Origin: Rhineura floridana
Lineage: Eukaryota; Chordata; Lepidosauria; Squamata; Rhineuridae
Length of the DNA: 64,000 bases
Assembly: GCF_030035675.1 (NCBI RefSeq)
Contig: NC_084492.1
Span: 31,804,823 to 31,868,822 of the forward strand
Direction: 5' to 3'
How positions within the stretch are numbered: the first letter of the stretch is position 1; each line of letters opens with the position of its first letter. Below, in pieces: positions 1 through 11,138 of the stretch. The translations under genes were made by a program, and so were the position numbers. Under the pieces are notes generated by a model. That model was not told the origin of the DNA. It worked only from the letters and a program-made list of their open reading frames with translations, and did not search any database.

Positions 1-214
1 TCACTCCCTAGCTGTGACTGTCCTGAAAATGCCCCCCATCCTGCAAGTAGACTTGACAAAAGCCTCCTATACACTTTTTTTCAACAATAGGCTTTTTTCA
101 AGCTGCAGTGGAGGAAATAGGGGAGGCTGGGGGCTGGATGGGGAGCCCCATGGGCCACATCCAGCCCATGAGCCAACAGTCCAACACCCCTAAACTAGAG
201 TGCGTTGAAAGTAG

Positions 215-715
215 GGGGAATAGGATGGTGAGGGATCTGGAAACCACTGTCCTATGAGAAACTGTTGAAAAAACTTCATCTGTTTCACCGAGAAGATTAA
301 GAGGAGATGTTGTAGCTGTCTTCAAATAGCTAAAGGGGTGTCATGCACAGGACAGAGCAGGCTTTTTCTCTGTTGTTCTGGAGGACTAGAACCAAGAGGT
401 GCAGTGGAAATTGGTGGCTCCATATCAGTGGGGCAGTGAAATCTGCTCTGGGTTTTATTCCAAACTTTGAAGGAGGTTTTAGCACCTTGGACAGATCCTT
501 GAAAGTTCAGACTAAAATCCAGAGCAGATCCCACTGCCCCACTAACTGGGAGCCACCAACTGCCACTGACTGGGTGGATATTGCAAGCAGGTTTCCAAAA
601 ACATTAGGACAAAACTTCCTAACAGAAAGAGCAGTTTTACAATGGGAATGGACTGCCGTAAGGAAGGGATGGTGGGGATTTTATGCATGTCTCTTTGCAA
701 AAGACACATGAATGG
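215..715 (+). repeat. CR1-type LINE 3' region, split by a palindromic insertion
   Basis: The outer parts (about 215-409 and 562-715) read like the 3' region of a CR1-clade LINE: GCTGTCTTCAAATAGCTAAA, then AACTTCCTAACAGAAAGAGC. The middle is a separate inverted repeat. Family assignment is from memory of reptile CR1 ends. Confidence 0.5.
410..561. repeat. 152-bp palindromic element inserted in the CR1 fragment
   Basis: Left arm starts TTGGTGGCTCC and right arm ends GGAGCCACCAA. Inner blocks such as GTGGGGCAGTG and CACTGCCCCAC, and ATCTGCTCTGG and CCAGAGCAGAT, also pair. Arms are about 55-60 bp and imperfect. Confidence 0.7.
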
Positions 716-834
716 AGGAATCCATTAAATTATGACTGATGTGCAAGGGTTATCCTCTGAGCTTAAAATTATAATGTGAGAGACCACTCTCTAATACTTT
801 TAGATTTCAAATGGATGTTGTATATTGCAAATAT

Positions 835-1278
835 GGTTGGAGGAGAAATTTGGTTTGGTTCACATTTAAAGGTGAACCCACCTAATTCTCACTTTCCAAA
901 ACAATATCCAAACCAAAACATAGCCTTCCTTTGAAATTTGCACTTCCCCAGGTTTTGCAGGGCTGTTCTCCAGCCAAGTAATGTGCGCAAAAAATGCAAC
1001 TACAATGATTAAATGTGCATAAAAATGCATGTATTCACATACAAAAATGCATTATATTAAGGAAAAGTGCCTTGCAAAAATGAGTGTATTAGATAAAAAT
1101 GCATACAAAAGTGTGCATATTAATAGGAGATGTTCACACTAAAATGCTGATTGATTTTCATGAGGACTTTTTATAAAAATAAATAAAGCACCAACTGATG
1201 TCGGAATGTGGAGAACTGGACTGAAGAATGAAAAAATGAGAAACTGAAGTAGATAGATTTGCCCATCTGTCCATTTTA
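835..1278 (-). mobile_element. hAT-like non-autonomous element, 440-bp family, copy 1
   Basis: Matches the family by its ordered blocks: TTCACATTTAAAGGTGAAC, AATGCATTATATTA, ACTAAAATGCTG, then GTGGAGAACTGGACTGAAG. The termini are degenerate and no target duplication could be read. Confidence 0.6.
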
Positions 1279-1949
1279 AACTCATGTCGGTCACCCATAT
1301 TAACATCCACTCCATGTCAGCAACAAAGGAAGAGATTAGTAATGAGTTCCATGGTATTTCTTCTTTACTCCCCCCCCTTTTTGGTCTTGATTAATCCATG
1401 TGATATCTAAAAGACTGCTTATGATCAGCAACAAATACTAACCAAATTGCTCTTAACAGGAGATGTGTGGAAGCTTTCCCACAAAATCAGCTTCATTCTG
1501 CATGTGGGACTGCAATAATACATGCATACATAGCAGGGAAAGTGTCTGCACTTTTCATCCATGGGGTTTCACTTTCAGGCCTGAATTTACTCCTTGACAA
1601 TGTTCCAAGCAAGAATCAAAGCAGCGACTTGAATTCCAACTGTGTTACTTATGTACCGAGTCAGATTTCACACACACATACAAAATTTCATTGTTTGGAT
1701 GTGGTGTTTGAAAATTCATAGCATCTGCCTGCTTTCGAGATTGTCAAATACTGCAGCAGGATCAATGATTCAGAATGTTTCTTTTTAAAGTTTCTACAGG
1801 GACAGAGGTCACTGTCATTCTTAATTTGGACATAGCCAGCTACCTGCATGCCACACATCTGCTGTTAACCACCTTCCGTTGCATGAACCGCCCTGTTTGC
1901 TCTAGGAGGTTAGGGAGGGGTAAAACACGAGAAGCAAACTGGGAGAAGC
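1279..1949. other. Intergenic, no repeat recognised
   Basis: About 670 bp of moderately AT-rich sequence with no supported gene and no element I recognise. Short open frames here are not convincing. Confidence 0.5.
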
Positions 1950-2112
1950 CACAGACTATAGCTCAATGGTAGAACACATGGTTTGCATGCAGAAGGCCCC
2001 AGGTTCAATCCCTGGAATTTCAAGTTAAAAGGATCAGACATTAGATTATGGGCAACGGAGGGGGGAGGAAACCTGTGCCTGAAGACCATGGAGAACTGCT
2101 GTCAATGAGTGT
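1950..2112 (+). mobile_element. tRNA-derived SINE fragment
   Basis: tRNA-like head with A box ATAGCTCAATGG and B box GGTTCAATCCC, then the SINE body. It is cut short where the hairpin repeat at 2113 begins. Confidence 0.75.
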
Positions 2113-2206
2113 AGCCAACATTGTGCCCCCCAGTTATTATGGACTCCAGCTCCCATCAGCCCCAGGCAACATGGCCAATATTGAGGGATGATGGGAGCTG
2201 TACAGT
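2113..2206. repeat. Short hairpin interspersed repeat
   Basis: Inverted halves GACTCCAGCTCCCATCAGCC and GATGATGGGAGCTGTA around CAACATGGCCAATATTG. One of about twenty copies of this foldback family in the window. Confidence 0.7.
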
Positions 2207-3387
2207 AGTGTAGTGGCAAATTTAAAAGTGCAGCGTTCCTTCACGTTAGTCATAGCCACACACATCCTTCCCTTTTTTTTGCTGTTGAGATGAGAATGAG
2301 ATCCTTGTTAATACCTTCTGCCACAACAGCAATTCCTAGGAGCCAATAAGCATGAGAGAGGAAAGTGTTAGCTTCTGAGAAGAGTCATCTCAGTGGCTGA
2401 CTCACCTCCTTTAACTCTGACTGGCCCCAATCAGTAGGAAAGGCGAAGGAAGCATGTTAGAAAACTCTTCTTTTCATGCTGATTGGCTCGCAGGATACTG
2501 GAGACAAAGGGACCCTGGTCCCAAAAAAGTAAAGGATCTAAGATCTCCCCGAGACCCTGGATGACTACACCTCTGGAGCTGTAGTCCAGAAACATCATGA
2601 GGGCACCATGTTGGCTACCCTTAGAGCAGTGGGCTACATGGACCTGTGATGATGACACAGAAAAAGCCATTGAAAGGGATCTCATATATCATTAAAAGCA
2701 GTGCAGATTTTGCTTGGCATCCAAAGATAACCACATTGGTATCAGGCAAATATATCTGGGGGAAAAGTTTCATAAACTGGGGATCATCATAGGAAATAGT
2801 GCCCTCTCCAGTAGCCCCAGGCTGACTTCAGAAGAAGCTCTGAATTGCTGGGCATTTGTGACCCTTTAATACTAACAGCTATCAATGCAGATAACACTTT
2901 GGGATTCTAAACAAGTGTGCTGTTAAAAAGCCTGCTTGAAGTACCAAGGAGCTACAGTCAATTTCACTAGCAGCAAATTGTCGTACAAAAATTGACAGGG
3001 TGTAGAAACAAATTTTGTAATGGATTTGATGCTTCCATCTATTGGGAGAGATGCCAGTAACAGAAGTGATCATCTGAAATGGATTTACAAATATGCATAG
3101 CGCAGGAAAGATGCTAAGTCCTGTTTTATGCTGCTACTCTTTTTTTTTAACGGAACAAAGCTACTGCACTAAACCCAGCGCACAGGGTACTAAATTAGTC
3201 ATGAGTGATTGTTTAGAGGTTGATTTGTTTAACATATGCACACTTCACTGATGATGGTATGGATGTATGTGTATGATGGAAACATCCCAACAAATATCCC
3301 ATTCCTGAACTGCAGACTTCCTCTACCAAAGCCACTTTCATCATACATGCAAGATAAGTACATTCTTATTCATTGGCCAGGTACTGG
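2207..3387. other. Intergenic, mostly unique sequence
   Basis: No gene seen. Includes a half hairpin-repeat arm near 2560-2640. The rest is AT-rich sequence of unknown content. Confidence 0.45.
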
Positions 3388-3622
3388 CATATGAAGCTGC
3401 CTTAGATCTTTGGCCCACCAAGCTTCATATAGTATGTATGTTCCGGCAATGTCTTTCCAGGATTTCGGACAGGGGTCTTTCCCAACTCTACCTGGAGACT
3501 CCTGGGATTGAACCTGGTATCTGCCCTGGGCTCCTACTGGGAGGAAGAATGGGATATAAATATAATAAATAAATACCCTGCATACTAATCATGTACTCTA
3601 CCATTGAGTTACAGCTCTTCTC
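3388..3622 (-). mobile_element. tRNA-derived SINE, split by a LINE tail at 3529-3575
   Basis: Reverse-oriented SINE: tail GAAGCTGCCTTA, body TCTACCTGGAGA, inverted B box GGGATTGAACC, and inverted A box CCATTGAGTTACAGC after the insertion. Confidence 0.75.
3529..3575 (+). mobile_element. Truncated LINE 3' tail nested in SINE
   Basis: Starts GGCTCCTACTGGGAGGAAG and ends in (AATA)n. It is flanked by CCCTG on both sides (3524-3528 and 3576-3580), a short duplication. The same tail occurs at 40616-40677. Confidence 0.7.
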
Positions 3623-4250
3623 CTATATTCCTGAACCAGAGCTCTAGATAGCCAGATTGCACGCTAATGAACTCTGGTCCTTTTGCAAATCCTCCCAATA
3701 AAGACCACCAGACATCTCTTCTGTTTGGACCATAACCTTCCCCCAAATGTTGTCTTTTTTGACTAAAGGTTCATGTAGCATCTCCAGACCTAGCAGCCAG
3801 CGGTGGCTGGTGTCCATGGGGACTGGAAAGGTGTAATGCAGGAGCCAACAATAGGTGGAGCCAGAGCTGATGGCAGGCAAAGCCAATTTTAGTTTTGTCC
3901 CTATCTTCCTTCCTTCTGAGTTCTATATGTGTACACTGGGACTAAGAGGAAGTGGACAGCTTGTGCCACCTTTTGGACTGGTTGTAAGTAAGAAGGCAGG
4001 CAGGTGGGGGCTAGCTGGCTATTGGCAGACTAGGTTTGGTTGGGCAGTGCTGCATAGTCTACAATGGGCCAGCCTCCACTGCTAGCAACAATATGGGTTT
4101 CCTCTGCTGAGCTTCCCCAGATTGCATGTCTTGATGGATGGCACTCAGGGTTGTGGTTTTGTGGATGGACTCTCTGTGGCTGAGGGCCTCAGGGATGGGA
4201 GTAATCTGGCAACACATAAATCTGATTGAAAGTTCAGGCCTTTGCAAAGA
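3623..4250. other. Intergenic, no repeat recognised
   Basis: No gene and no clear mobile element seen in this 630-bp stretch. Confidence 0.4.
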
Positions 4251-4433
4251 ACTAAAACCACAGCTCAGTGGTAGAGCATTGCTTTGCACACAGAAGGTCC
4301 CTGGTTCAATCCCTGGCACCTCCAGGTAGGACTGCCTAAAACCCGGGAGAGTCACTGCCAGTCAGTGTAGACAATACTGAGCTAGATGGACCAATGCTCT
4401 GGCTCAGTACAAGATGACTGCCTGTGTTCCTGT
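4251..4433 (+). mobile_element. tRNA-derived SINE, near full length
   Basis: A box CAGCTCAGTGG, B box GGTTCAATCCC, body ending GACAATACTGAGCTAGATGG...CTGTGTTCCTGTG. A good reference copy for judging the interrupted ones. Confidence 0.85.
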
Positions 4434-4520
4434 GACTACCACTCCCATCACGCTGGCTAAGGCTGATCGGAGTTGTAGTCCAAACGCTGGGAGAGCACTG
4501 AGTTGGAGAAGCCTGCCCTA
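4434..4520. repeat. Short hairpin interspersed repeat
   Basis: ACCACTCCCATCACGCTGGC pairs with GCTGATCGGAGTTGTAGT. It directly follows the SINE end. Confidence 0.65.
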
Positions 4521-4890
4521 ACATCTTTAGAGGGGGAAAACAAGGTTTGGAAAAGGCTTCTGCTTGAAACTCTGGAAATCCAGCTGGAGTAGCTAGTGCT
4601 GGATTAGATGGACTAACTGTCTGGTCAGTGTTATCATGCATTTATCCGTTCACACAACTGTATGTAGGTTCATTCAGCACGTGCGCAGCTGTATCCGGAC
4701 CATTGTTCCATCTTGACATAAGGAAGTTCCTGTGTTCCTAAAGCAACACACTGTGGAGCCTACAGCTTCTCTCGCTTCACTTAGTCTGTCCCATCTTGTT
4801 TACACGTGATTTCAAGATATCGAGGAGAGCCATTTGTAGTCCCAGAAGCAAGCCAGCATCCTGCCCTTGTCAGTTCTTTAACGTATGGTT

Positions 4891-5140
4891 TGTTGTTGTT
4901 GTTACATGCCTTGAAGTCGATTACGACTTACAGTGATCCGATGAATCTTTTTTTGGATATATTCTTAGGGTTTTCATGGTAAGAGGTATTCAGAGGTGGT
5001 TTACCATTGCCTTCCTCCAAGCCTACGGGACCCGGTATTCCCAGGCAGTCTCCCATCCAAGTACTAACCAGGCCTGACTTTGCTTAGCTTCCGAGACCAG
5101 ACAAGATTGGGCATGTTCAGGGTAGTACGGCCGTAGGCTG
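4891..5140 (-). mobile_element. 5S-rRNA-derived SINE with Bov-B-type tail
   Basis: The minus strand reads a near-complete 5S rRNA head (5021-5138, starting GCCTACGGCCGTACTACCCT), including box A AGCTAAGCAAAGTCAGG and box C TTGGATGGGAGAC. A tail then carries AAGGCAATGGTAAACCACC, GTAATCGACTTCAAGGCA and ends in (ACA)n. Flanks ACGTATGGTT and ACACATGGTA look like a decayed target duplication. Related SINE3 elements are known in reptiles. Confidence 0.85.
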
Positions 5141-5169
5141 ACACATGGTAAAGAGCTTTAAAATGTGAA

Positions 5170-5317
5170 GAACTAAAACCACAGCTCAGTGGCAGAGCAT
5201 CCTCTTGGAAGGCAGAAGGTCTCAGGTCCAATCCTTGGCACCTCCAGTAGGGCTGAGAAAGATTCCCTGCCTAAAACCATGGACAGCCACTGCCAGTCAG
5301 TGCAGACAATACTGAGC
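5170..5317 (+). mobile_element. tRNA-derived SINE, 5' part (continues at 5766)
   Basis: A box CAGCTCAGTGG and body to GACAATACTGAGC, then interrupted. The remainder TAGATGGTCTGACTCAG resumes after the insertion. Confidence 0.85.
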
Positions 5318-5757
5318 TAGGGATGGAAATATCTTTCTGTTTTGGTTCTCTCCGTTCCTGTCTTAAATTCAGTTCTCTACATTTCTACAACGACCTGTGA
5401 ATTTTTTTAAAAAAAAATTGTCATGAAAATTCTCCACCATTTTAGTGCGAATTTATCCAAATAAACAAATAGTTTGTAGGCCGTTTTGACAAAGGCACAC
5501 ATTGTTGCAAGCCTTTTCTCATCATTCCGTGCCTTTCTGCATGTTATTTTCACTCATGTATTCATTTTTATGCACACTTTCCCCTAACAGATGCATTTTT
5601 GTAAGCGTTGCTTGGTTGGTGAGCTGCATCCCAAAATTCTAATAAATGCAAATTTCGAAGGATGGCTGTGTTTCGGTTCTCATATTGTTTCGGAAATTGT
5701 GAATTTGATAAGTTCTGCTTGAAATGCGACCTGAATCGAAATTGTCACCCATCCCTG
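5318..5757 (+). mobile_element. hAT-like non-autonomous element, 440-bp family, reference copy with 8-bp target duplication
   Basis: Termini TAGGGATGG and CCATCCCTG form a short inverted repeat. It is flanked on both sides by TACTGAGC (5310-5317 and 5758-5765), an 8-bp duplication of SINE sequence. No transposase reading frame. 8-bp duplications with [T/C]AGGG-type ends point to the hAT superfamily. Confidence 0.85.
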
Positions 5758-5765
5758 TACTGAGC

Positions 5766-5808
5766 TAGATGGTCTGACTCAGTAGAAGACAGCTTTGCCT
5801 GTTCTGAT
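5766..5808 (+). mobile_element. tRNA-derived SINE, 3' part
   Basis: Resumes exactly after the duplicated TACTGAGC with TAGATGGTCTGACTCAG and the CTTTGCCTGTTC-type end. Confidence 0.8.
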
Positions 5809-6371
5809 GACTACAAAAATAAAAGCTCCTCAAGAGCTTAAAAATGCTCTTTAAACAGCAAAGAGAGAGAGAAGGAGTTTTAAGAAAGGGCCGTACATCC
5901 AATTCAGCTTTAAATCTCAGAGTTAACTTCTAATGCCATTACCTCATATAAAGAAGAAAATGTAAATTGCAAATATGCTGGCGATTATAACCTTTCTTCC
6001 TGACAGACATTGTAATATAAATGCAATAAATTGAATTTCTTCTTGAAAGAAATTTGAATACCTTTGGAGCATTTTAGCAAACCATCTCCAGCTTTTATGG
6101 CACAACTTCAATGCAGCACGGAGAAGCCGTCCGCCGATGGCATTGCTTCTGCAACAGAAGGATCTAGGGCGGCAAAGGTATGCCAAGCAAAATAGAATGT
6201 TCTTTATTGATATTCAAAATTTATTTTATTAAACTTGCACAAAAGACTTCTTAAAAAGTGGAAGCAGCTTTCATTGGGAATGGCATTCACGCCATTAACT
6301 CTGTGAGTGCTGTGTTCCTTCCTTGGAGGAAAAAGAATGGGAGAAAAATACCACTTGTAACATTTTGGGTA

Positions 6372-6555
6372 GTATTCATTGCTCGTCCTACTTAACCTAG
6401 ACCCATAGAAGTTAACAGACCTGACTAACTTAGATTCATTAATTTTAATGGGTCTACTATGAGTAGGATTTAGGGTTCAATCCAATACACCCTAATGGAA
6501 CTTGAACCCAATGGAGCTTACTTCTGAGTAGACATGTATTGGATTGCAGCTTTAG
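6372..6555. repeat. Short palindromic CCCATTGA-type repeat(s)
   Basis: Blocks such as GGGTCTACTATGAGTAGGAT and ACTTCTGAGTAGACATG belong to a small palindromic family recurring near 16.0, 38.6, 40.5, 47.3, 52.0-57.3 and 63.7 kb. Confidence 0.55.
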
Positions 6556-6558
6556 ATG

Positions 6559-6912
6559 CAGGGCTGGCGCCAAAGGGCAGCCAGATCAGGCGCTGGCCAA
6601 GGGCCCCTGCAGCTCAGAGGGGCCCCTGAAGGGCCCTTTGTACGGGTGGGAGAGTAGCGCTCCCCTGCTGCGGTCCACAGCAGAGTGTCTGCCTGATCTG
6701 TAGCATACCACACATGCGTGCCATCAACCAAGATGGCAGTGGGGGCATCAGCTCCTTAAAAAAGCCTCCACTGCCATCTTGGTTGATGGCAGCCCTGTGC
6801 ATACAGCACACATAGCAGTAGGAGACAGGAGAGAGGTAGGTGGAACAGGCAGGAGCCGCACGTCTGGGCAGGCTGGTGCCCAAGGGCCCGGTAATGCCTG
6901 GTACCGGCCCTG
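6559..6912 (+). mobile_element. hAT-like element with internal perfect hairpin
   Basis: Ends CAGGGCTGGCGCC and GGTACCGGCCCTG are inverted repeats. Flanks TTTAGATG and CTTAGATA match at 6 of 8 positions. Inside, 24 bp at about 6721 pair perfectly with 24 bp ending at about 6790. The element at 20876-21290 is related. Confidence 0.7.
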
Positions 6913-7077
6913 CTTAGATAAATACAACCCTTTGAGTCAGACGTGCAAAACAGCTGCACTAAGAGCAGACAGTTGCAGAGCATGTGGTAGAGCCAATGCT
7001 TGGAATGAACTAGTTCAATTTAACTAGTTTAGATACAAGAGGATGGAAGTGTATGAAATTATGCATGATAGAGAAAC

Positions 7078-7442
7078 TTTTTTCTCCCTCTCTCATGATG
7101 CTAGAATACTGGAAGATTCAGGACAGACAGAAGAAAGTATTTCTTTACACAGTACATAGTTAACTATGGAATTTGCTCCCACAAGAGGCAGTGTTGACCA
7201 CCAACTTGGATGGCTTTAAAAGAGGGTTGGACAGCTTCATGGGGGATAAGGCTATCAATGGTGACTAACCCTGATAGATACATTTTACCTCCACTGTCAG
7301 AGGCAACTAGTTGCTGGAAGCCCCAGATGGGGTGAGTGCTGTTGCTCTGAGGTCCTGGTTGTGGGCCTCCCATAGGCATTTGGTTGGCCACTGTGAGAAC
7401 AGGATGCTTGGCTATATGGGCCACTGGCCTTTTCTTATGTAC
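7078..7442 (+). mobile_element. CR1-like LINE 3' end
   Basis: Contains GGCTTTAAAAGAGGGTTGGA and GGTTGGCCACTGTGAGAACA. The same order of blocks occurs at 11139 and 34505 (plus) and 19207 (minus). Exact family uncertain. Confidence 0.65.
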
Positions 7443-8159
7443 TTCACAAATTTCACCGGATTAGTTGAAAATTCTCTGAACTACATACACTAAAGTAGTT
7501 CCCATAATTGCTGGATGAACTGATCTTAATTACTTTCATTTTGGTGTAGAACTTGGAACAACTTCTAGTTCATCTTCAAATTCAGTCTCTTCCATGTGTT
7601 TTTTATGTTTTAAACTCTTGGGGTCTTTAAGTTTAAAGATCGTACCTGTTGGAGAAAATAAACAGTTCATTGTGTATGTTTTTTAAAATGCTCTTAGTCT
7701 TCTTAAGCACATCAGCTTGTAACATTCCAAATGATGGAGAAAAATTCCCAAGGATCATTTGGATGAACTTTGAATTGAACTGTGAACTGAATGTAAACTG
7801 AATGAGTTCATTTTGCAAAGAGACAAATGTGAACTTGAATAAGTTCCTCTTTGGACATGTTGAACTTGAACTCAAAGAATTTCCTTTTCAAAATGAACTT
7901 TCCAAGCTCTGGGTAGAGCAGAGTCACCCTTCCAATACCGGCATCATTGCTTATCTGCATGGGGGTGGGGCAGGATGTGGTGCTGGCAGCAGTTGGGGGG
8001 GATGCATGGTTGCACTGGCAGAACAGCTGGACTGGTGATAGTGGTCTCTCCAGTGCATCCACACAGCCCTGGCATTGCCCCATCCGGTTGCGATGCCAAT
8101 GCCAAGAGGGTGGCTTCATCCAAATGCTGCCACCACCCAAATGCTGCTACTAACTGTAC

Positions 8160-8640
8160 ACTTCCAAGCCCAATTCAAAGTGCTGATTTTGTCCTATAAA
8201 GCTCATTACGGCTCAGGACCGCAATATCTTTTGGAACATTTCTTCTGATATGAGCCTACCTGGACTCTTAGCTCATCTTCTAAGGCCCTTCTCCAGGCCC
8301 CCTCTCTGAGGGAGACTCAGAGGGCGGTGATAAGGGAGAGGGCCTTCTAAGTTGTGGCTCCCCATCTGTGGAATGTGCTCCTAGTGAGGCCTGCCCATCT
8401 GCGCCTTTGCTAACATCTTTTCGGCATCAAGTAAAGACTTACCTTTTTTCCCCAGACAGACTGTAATGATATTGTTTTGCTATTGGCGTGCTGCTCAAGG
8501 TTCCTGTAGCTGTATGGGGGGGGTGTTTTGTTGTTTTGTTTTTATGGTATGATGTATTTATTTTTCTTTTTAACCATGTTGTAAGTTGCTTTGAGACTTT
8601 TGTCAGCATCATTGTCACATGATAAAGTTATGCCTGGACT
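8160..8640 (+). mobile_element. L2/CR1-clade LINE 3' fragment
   Basis: Degenerate coding end typical of this clade's reverse transcriptase, with GAGGGCCTTCT, GGAATGTGCTCC and a tail ending TTGTAAGTTGCTTTGAGAC. The reading frame is broken. Confidence 0.6.
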
Positions 8641-9209
8641 ATACCATTTGAGATTGTAGCAGGAAGGGGGGAGGTGAGTCCTGCAAAGTGGCATGGTTCA
8701 GGAACAATGTTACATATGGTATGTGTGTAACTAACTAACTACTTTGTACTCTTCAGCTAGCCACTTACTCTGAATTGGTGATAGTTAGAAAACGACACTC
8801 ACGCCTCAGACAAGAATCACACAGAGAGGTTATTCTCTGAGAAAGGAATGTGACATATTTAAGGAATCTTCTGCTAATGAATGCCTGTGCCATTTAGTGG
8901 CTATTGGCCATATCATATTTTGAAGTTAATTCAGCACAGTCTTTCTGGATATTATCATCTGTCAGAAAACAGAGACAGGAGGGAAAGCAGATTTCATTTC
9001 AAGGGCTGGTCCAAGTCCTTTTGGTGTCCCTATGCTGCACCATCCAAGAGGGGCCCACTCTGAGATCATGTTGCTGAAGACACTGAAGTGCAATTTTCAG
9101 ATTGCATGTTCATTCATCCCCCCCCCAAAAAAAAGATTGCCACCCCAAACAAATCAGATGAACTTGATTTGCAAATATGGTAATGAGTTTCCAGGGCATG
9201 ACTCAACAT

Positions 9210-9601
9210 TAGTCTAGGCAAATCTGTAAATTTTGCTTTCTCTCTGTTTCTCATTTTTCCCCAGTCTTCAGTTCTTCAAATTAGTTTGTGATTTTTTTTA
9301 AAGACGTCCTCCTGAAAATTCATCAGCACATTTATCCTAATATGCACATTTTTGCAAATCAGCTTCTTTTAATATACTGCAGCTTTGCACATTTTTTTCA
9401 CTCATATATGAATTGTATGCACATTTTACCCTAGTATCTGCATTTCTGTATGCGTTGCATGGCTGGAGATCTACATAGCAACATTCAGACAAGAGTGAAT
9501 TTTGAAGGATGGCTGTTTTGGTTCTCATATTGTTTCATAAGTATGAATCACGTAGGTTCACCTTTAAAAGTGAACAGAATCAAACTTCTTTCCCATCCCT
9601 A
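9210..9601 (+). mobile_element. hAT-like non-autonomous element, 440-bp family, 392-bp copy with 8-bp target duplication
   Basis: Ends TAGTCTAGG (degenerate) and CCATCCCTA, flanked by CTCAACAT at 9202-9209 and 9602-9609. Body blocks match the 5318 copy. Confidence 0.8.
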
Positions 9602-9639
9602 CTCAACATATTTTCAAAAATCCAAACCCATATTAGAAA

Positions 9640-9815
9640 GGAACATAGAAAACTGCCTTTTACCAGACTAGGCTATTTGTCTGTCTAGCTCAATATTGTC
9701 TGAGTGGCAGTGGATTTCTAGGGCTCAGGCAGATCCACTACTTTATTCTTTAAATTAGACATGCTGAGGATTAAACCTTAGTACCTGCTGCATACACCTC
9801 TGAGCTATGGTTCCT
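9640..9815 (-). mobile_element. tRNA-derived SINE
   Basis: Starts GAACATAGAAAACTGCC (inverted SINE end) and ends with the inverted A-box region CTCTGAGCTATGG. Diverged. Confidence 0.7.
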
Positions 9816-9832
9816 TACTCACTCTAACACAG

Positions 9833-10270
9833 AGGCTGCATTCTCACAATCCTTGAAACTAAGGTTTGGAGCACTCATAGTGAGTAGCAGTGAGGTTTAC
9901 ACTCACACCCTTCTTTTATACATGAATGAAGGAGCATAGAATGATCAAACACTGGTAAAGGCTAGCCATAGTTTGCCATTTCATCTGCAAACCAAGTCTT
10001 GATCAAACCATAGTTTACCACATTCGGATACAATGGCCAACTATGGTTTGCTGCTCGCTATCATTCTGAAGCTTCTAATCTCCTCCCCTTGTGTGCAAAG
10101 AGAAAAAGAAGTAGAAGAAATAATGTGCAAATGTGAGGCTTACCGTTGCTCATCCCCACTCCAACAAACCATGATCCATGTCCCCCAAGCACTCAGCTAG
10201 GAGAGGAGACATTTCAGAGAGGGTGAATAAAAAAAACATGGTTTGGAGAATGGTCTGAATGCAGCTCTAC
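9833..10270. mobile_element. Possible DNA-transposon-derived element
   Basis: The ends GCTGCATTCTCAC and GAATGCAGC are inverted, with internal inverted motifs around ACCATAGTTTACC and CAACTATGGTTTG. No coding capacity. The target duplication is not clear. Confidence 0.4.
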
Positions 10271-11138
10271 AGAAGGAAGTCATCTGATTCGATCTTTAGC
10301 CTTCAGCAACCAAGGGAGACCCCTCGGTAACACCTGTGGCTTGCCAATATAGAAAAAAAAGTGTTTTAGCTTGGCCTCAGTACTGCTTTGTGTCTAATTC
10401 ATTATAAATTTGGGCAGCCTGAAAGACTTGGCCATCGATATGTTCTGGTTCTGTGAAGTTTTAAAAGGTAAAGCACTGCCTACTAAATTCTTCAGTTTTA
10501 AAAAGTTAATTCCACAGTGAAATATTGCCCTTAATTTTTGGCATCAGTACATGACAAACTTTCCAACTTTGGGAGCTTTTAAAAACTAGTAAGATGCTGT
10601 AACTAGTCAATAAATATGATGTATATGTGTCTAAGTGCTGCCCTGGTCTTGCCATTACACTTAATAGCCTGGATATGTTTCCATTTCTCGTGCAACCCTG
10701 TATTTTTTCAGGGCTTGGTAATTCATGCGTAAACATTTCCTCATGCAGAAATGCGGTATGCACCATCAACTGAGGAATATTTTCTTTAAAATAAAAATCT
10801 GTTTAGGCATGAGGTTTCCAGGTCTAGGGTATTATAAATACAAGAAAGCAAAAGCCTCTTGTTTTAAAACAGGGTGGAATTGTTTAGAGAGATGGGAAGT
10901 AATATATGTGTGGCATTGATACCTAAAGAGGAGGACTCCATAGCAGGACCTCTCTCACCTTTTCCATTCATAATATAGGTTTTATCCCTTCTGGTTAGTT
11001 GGACTATTACAATTTATGCCTCAGCCATTTCTGTTAAGAAACTTTCCAAAAATTGTGACTCTTCCTTAGCTTTTATGAAAGGAAGATGCCTTATGTGTAC
11101 TTGGTATTCCTGTTAGTATTATTGGTTTGGATCCAAAT
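10271..11138. other. Intergenic, no repeat recognised
   Basis: About 870 bp with no supported gene or mobile element. Confidence 0.4.

Noticed and set aside
5021-5138. A functional 5S rRNA gene
   Set aside because: Fused to a Bov-B-type tail with (ACA)n and decayed flanking duplication, with several substitutions in the promoter boxes; a SINE.
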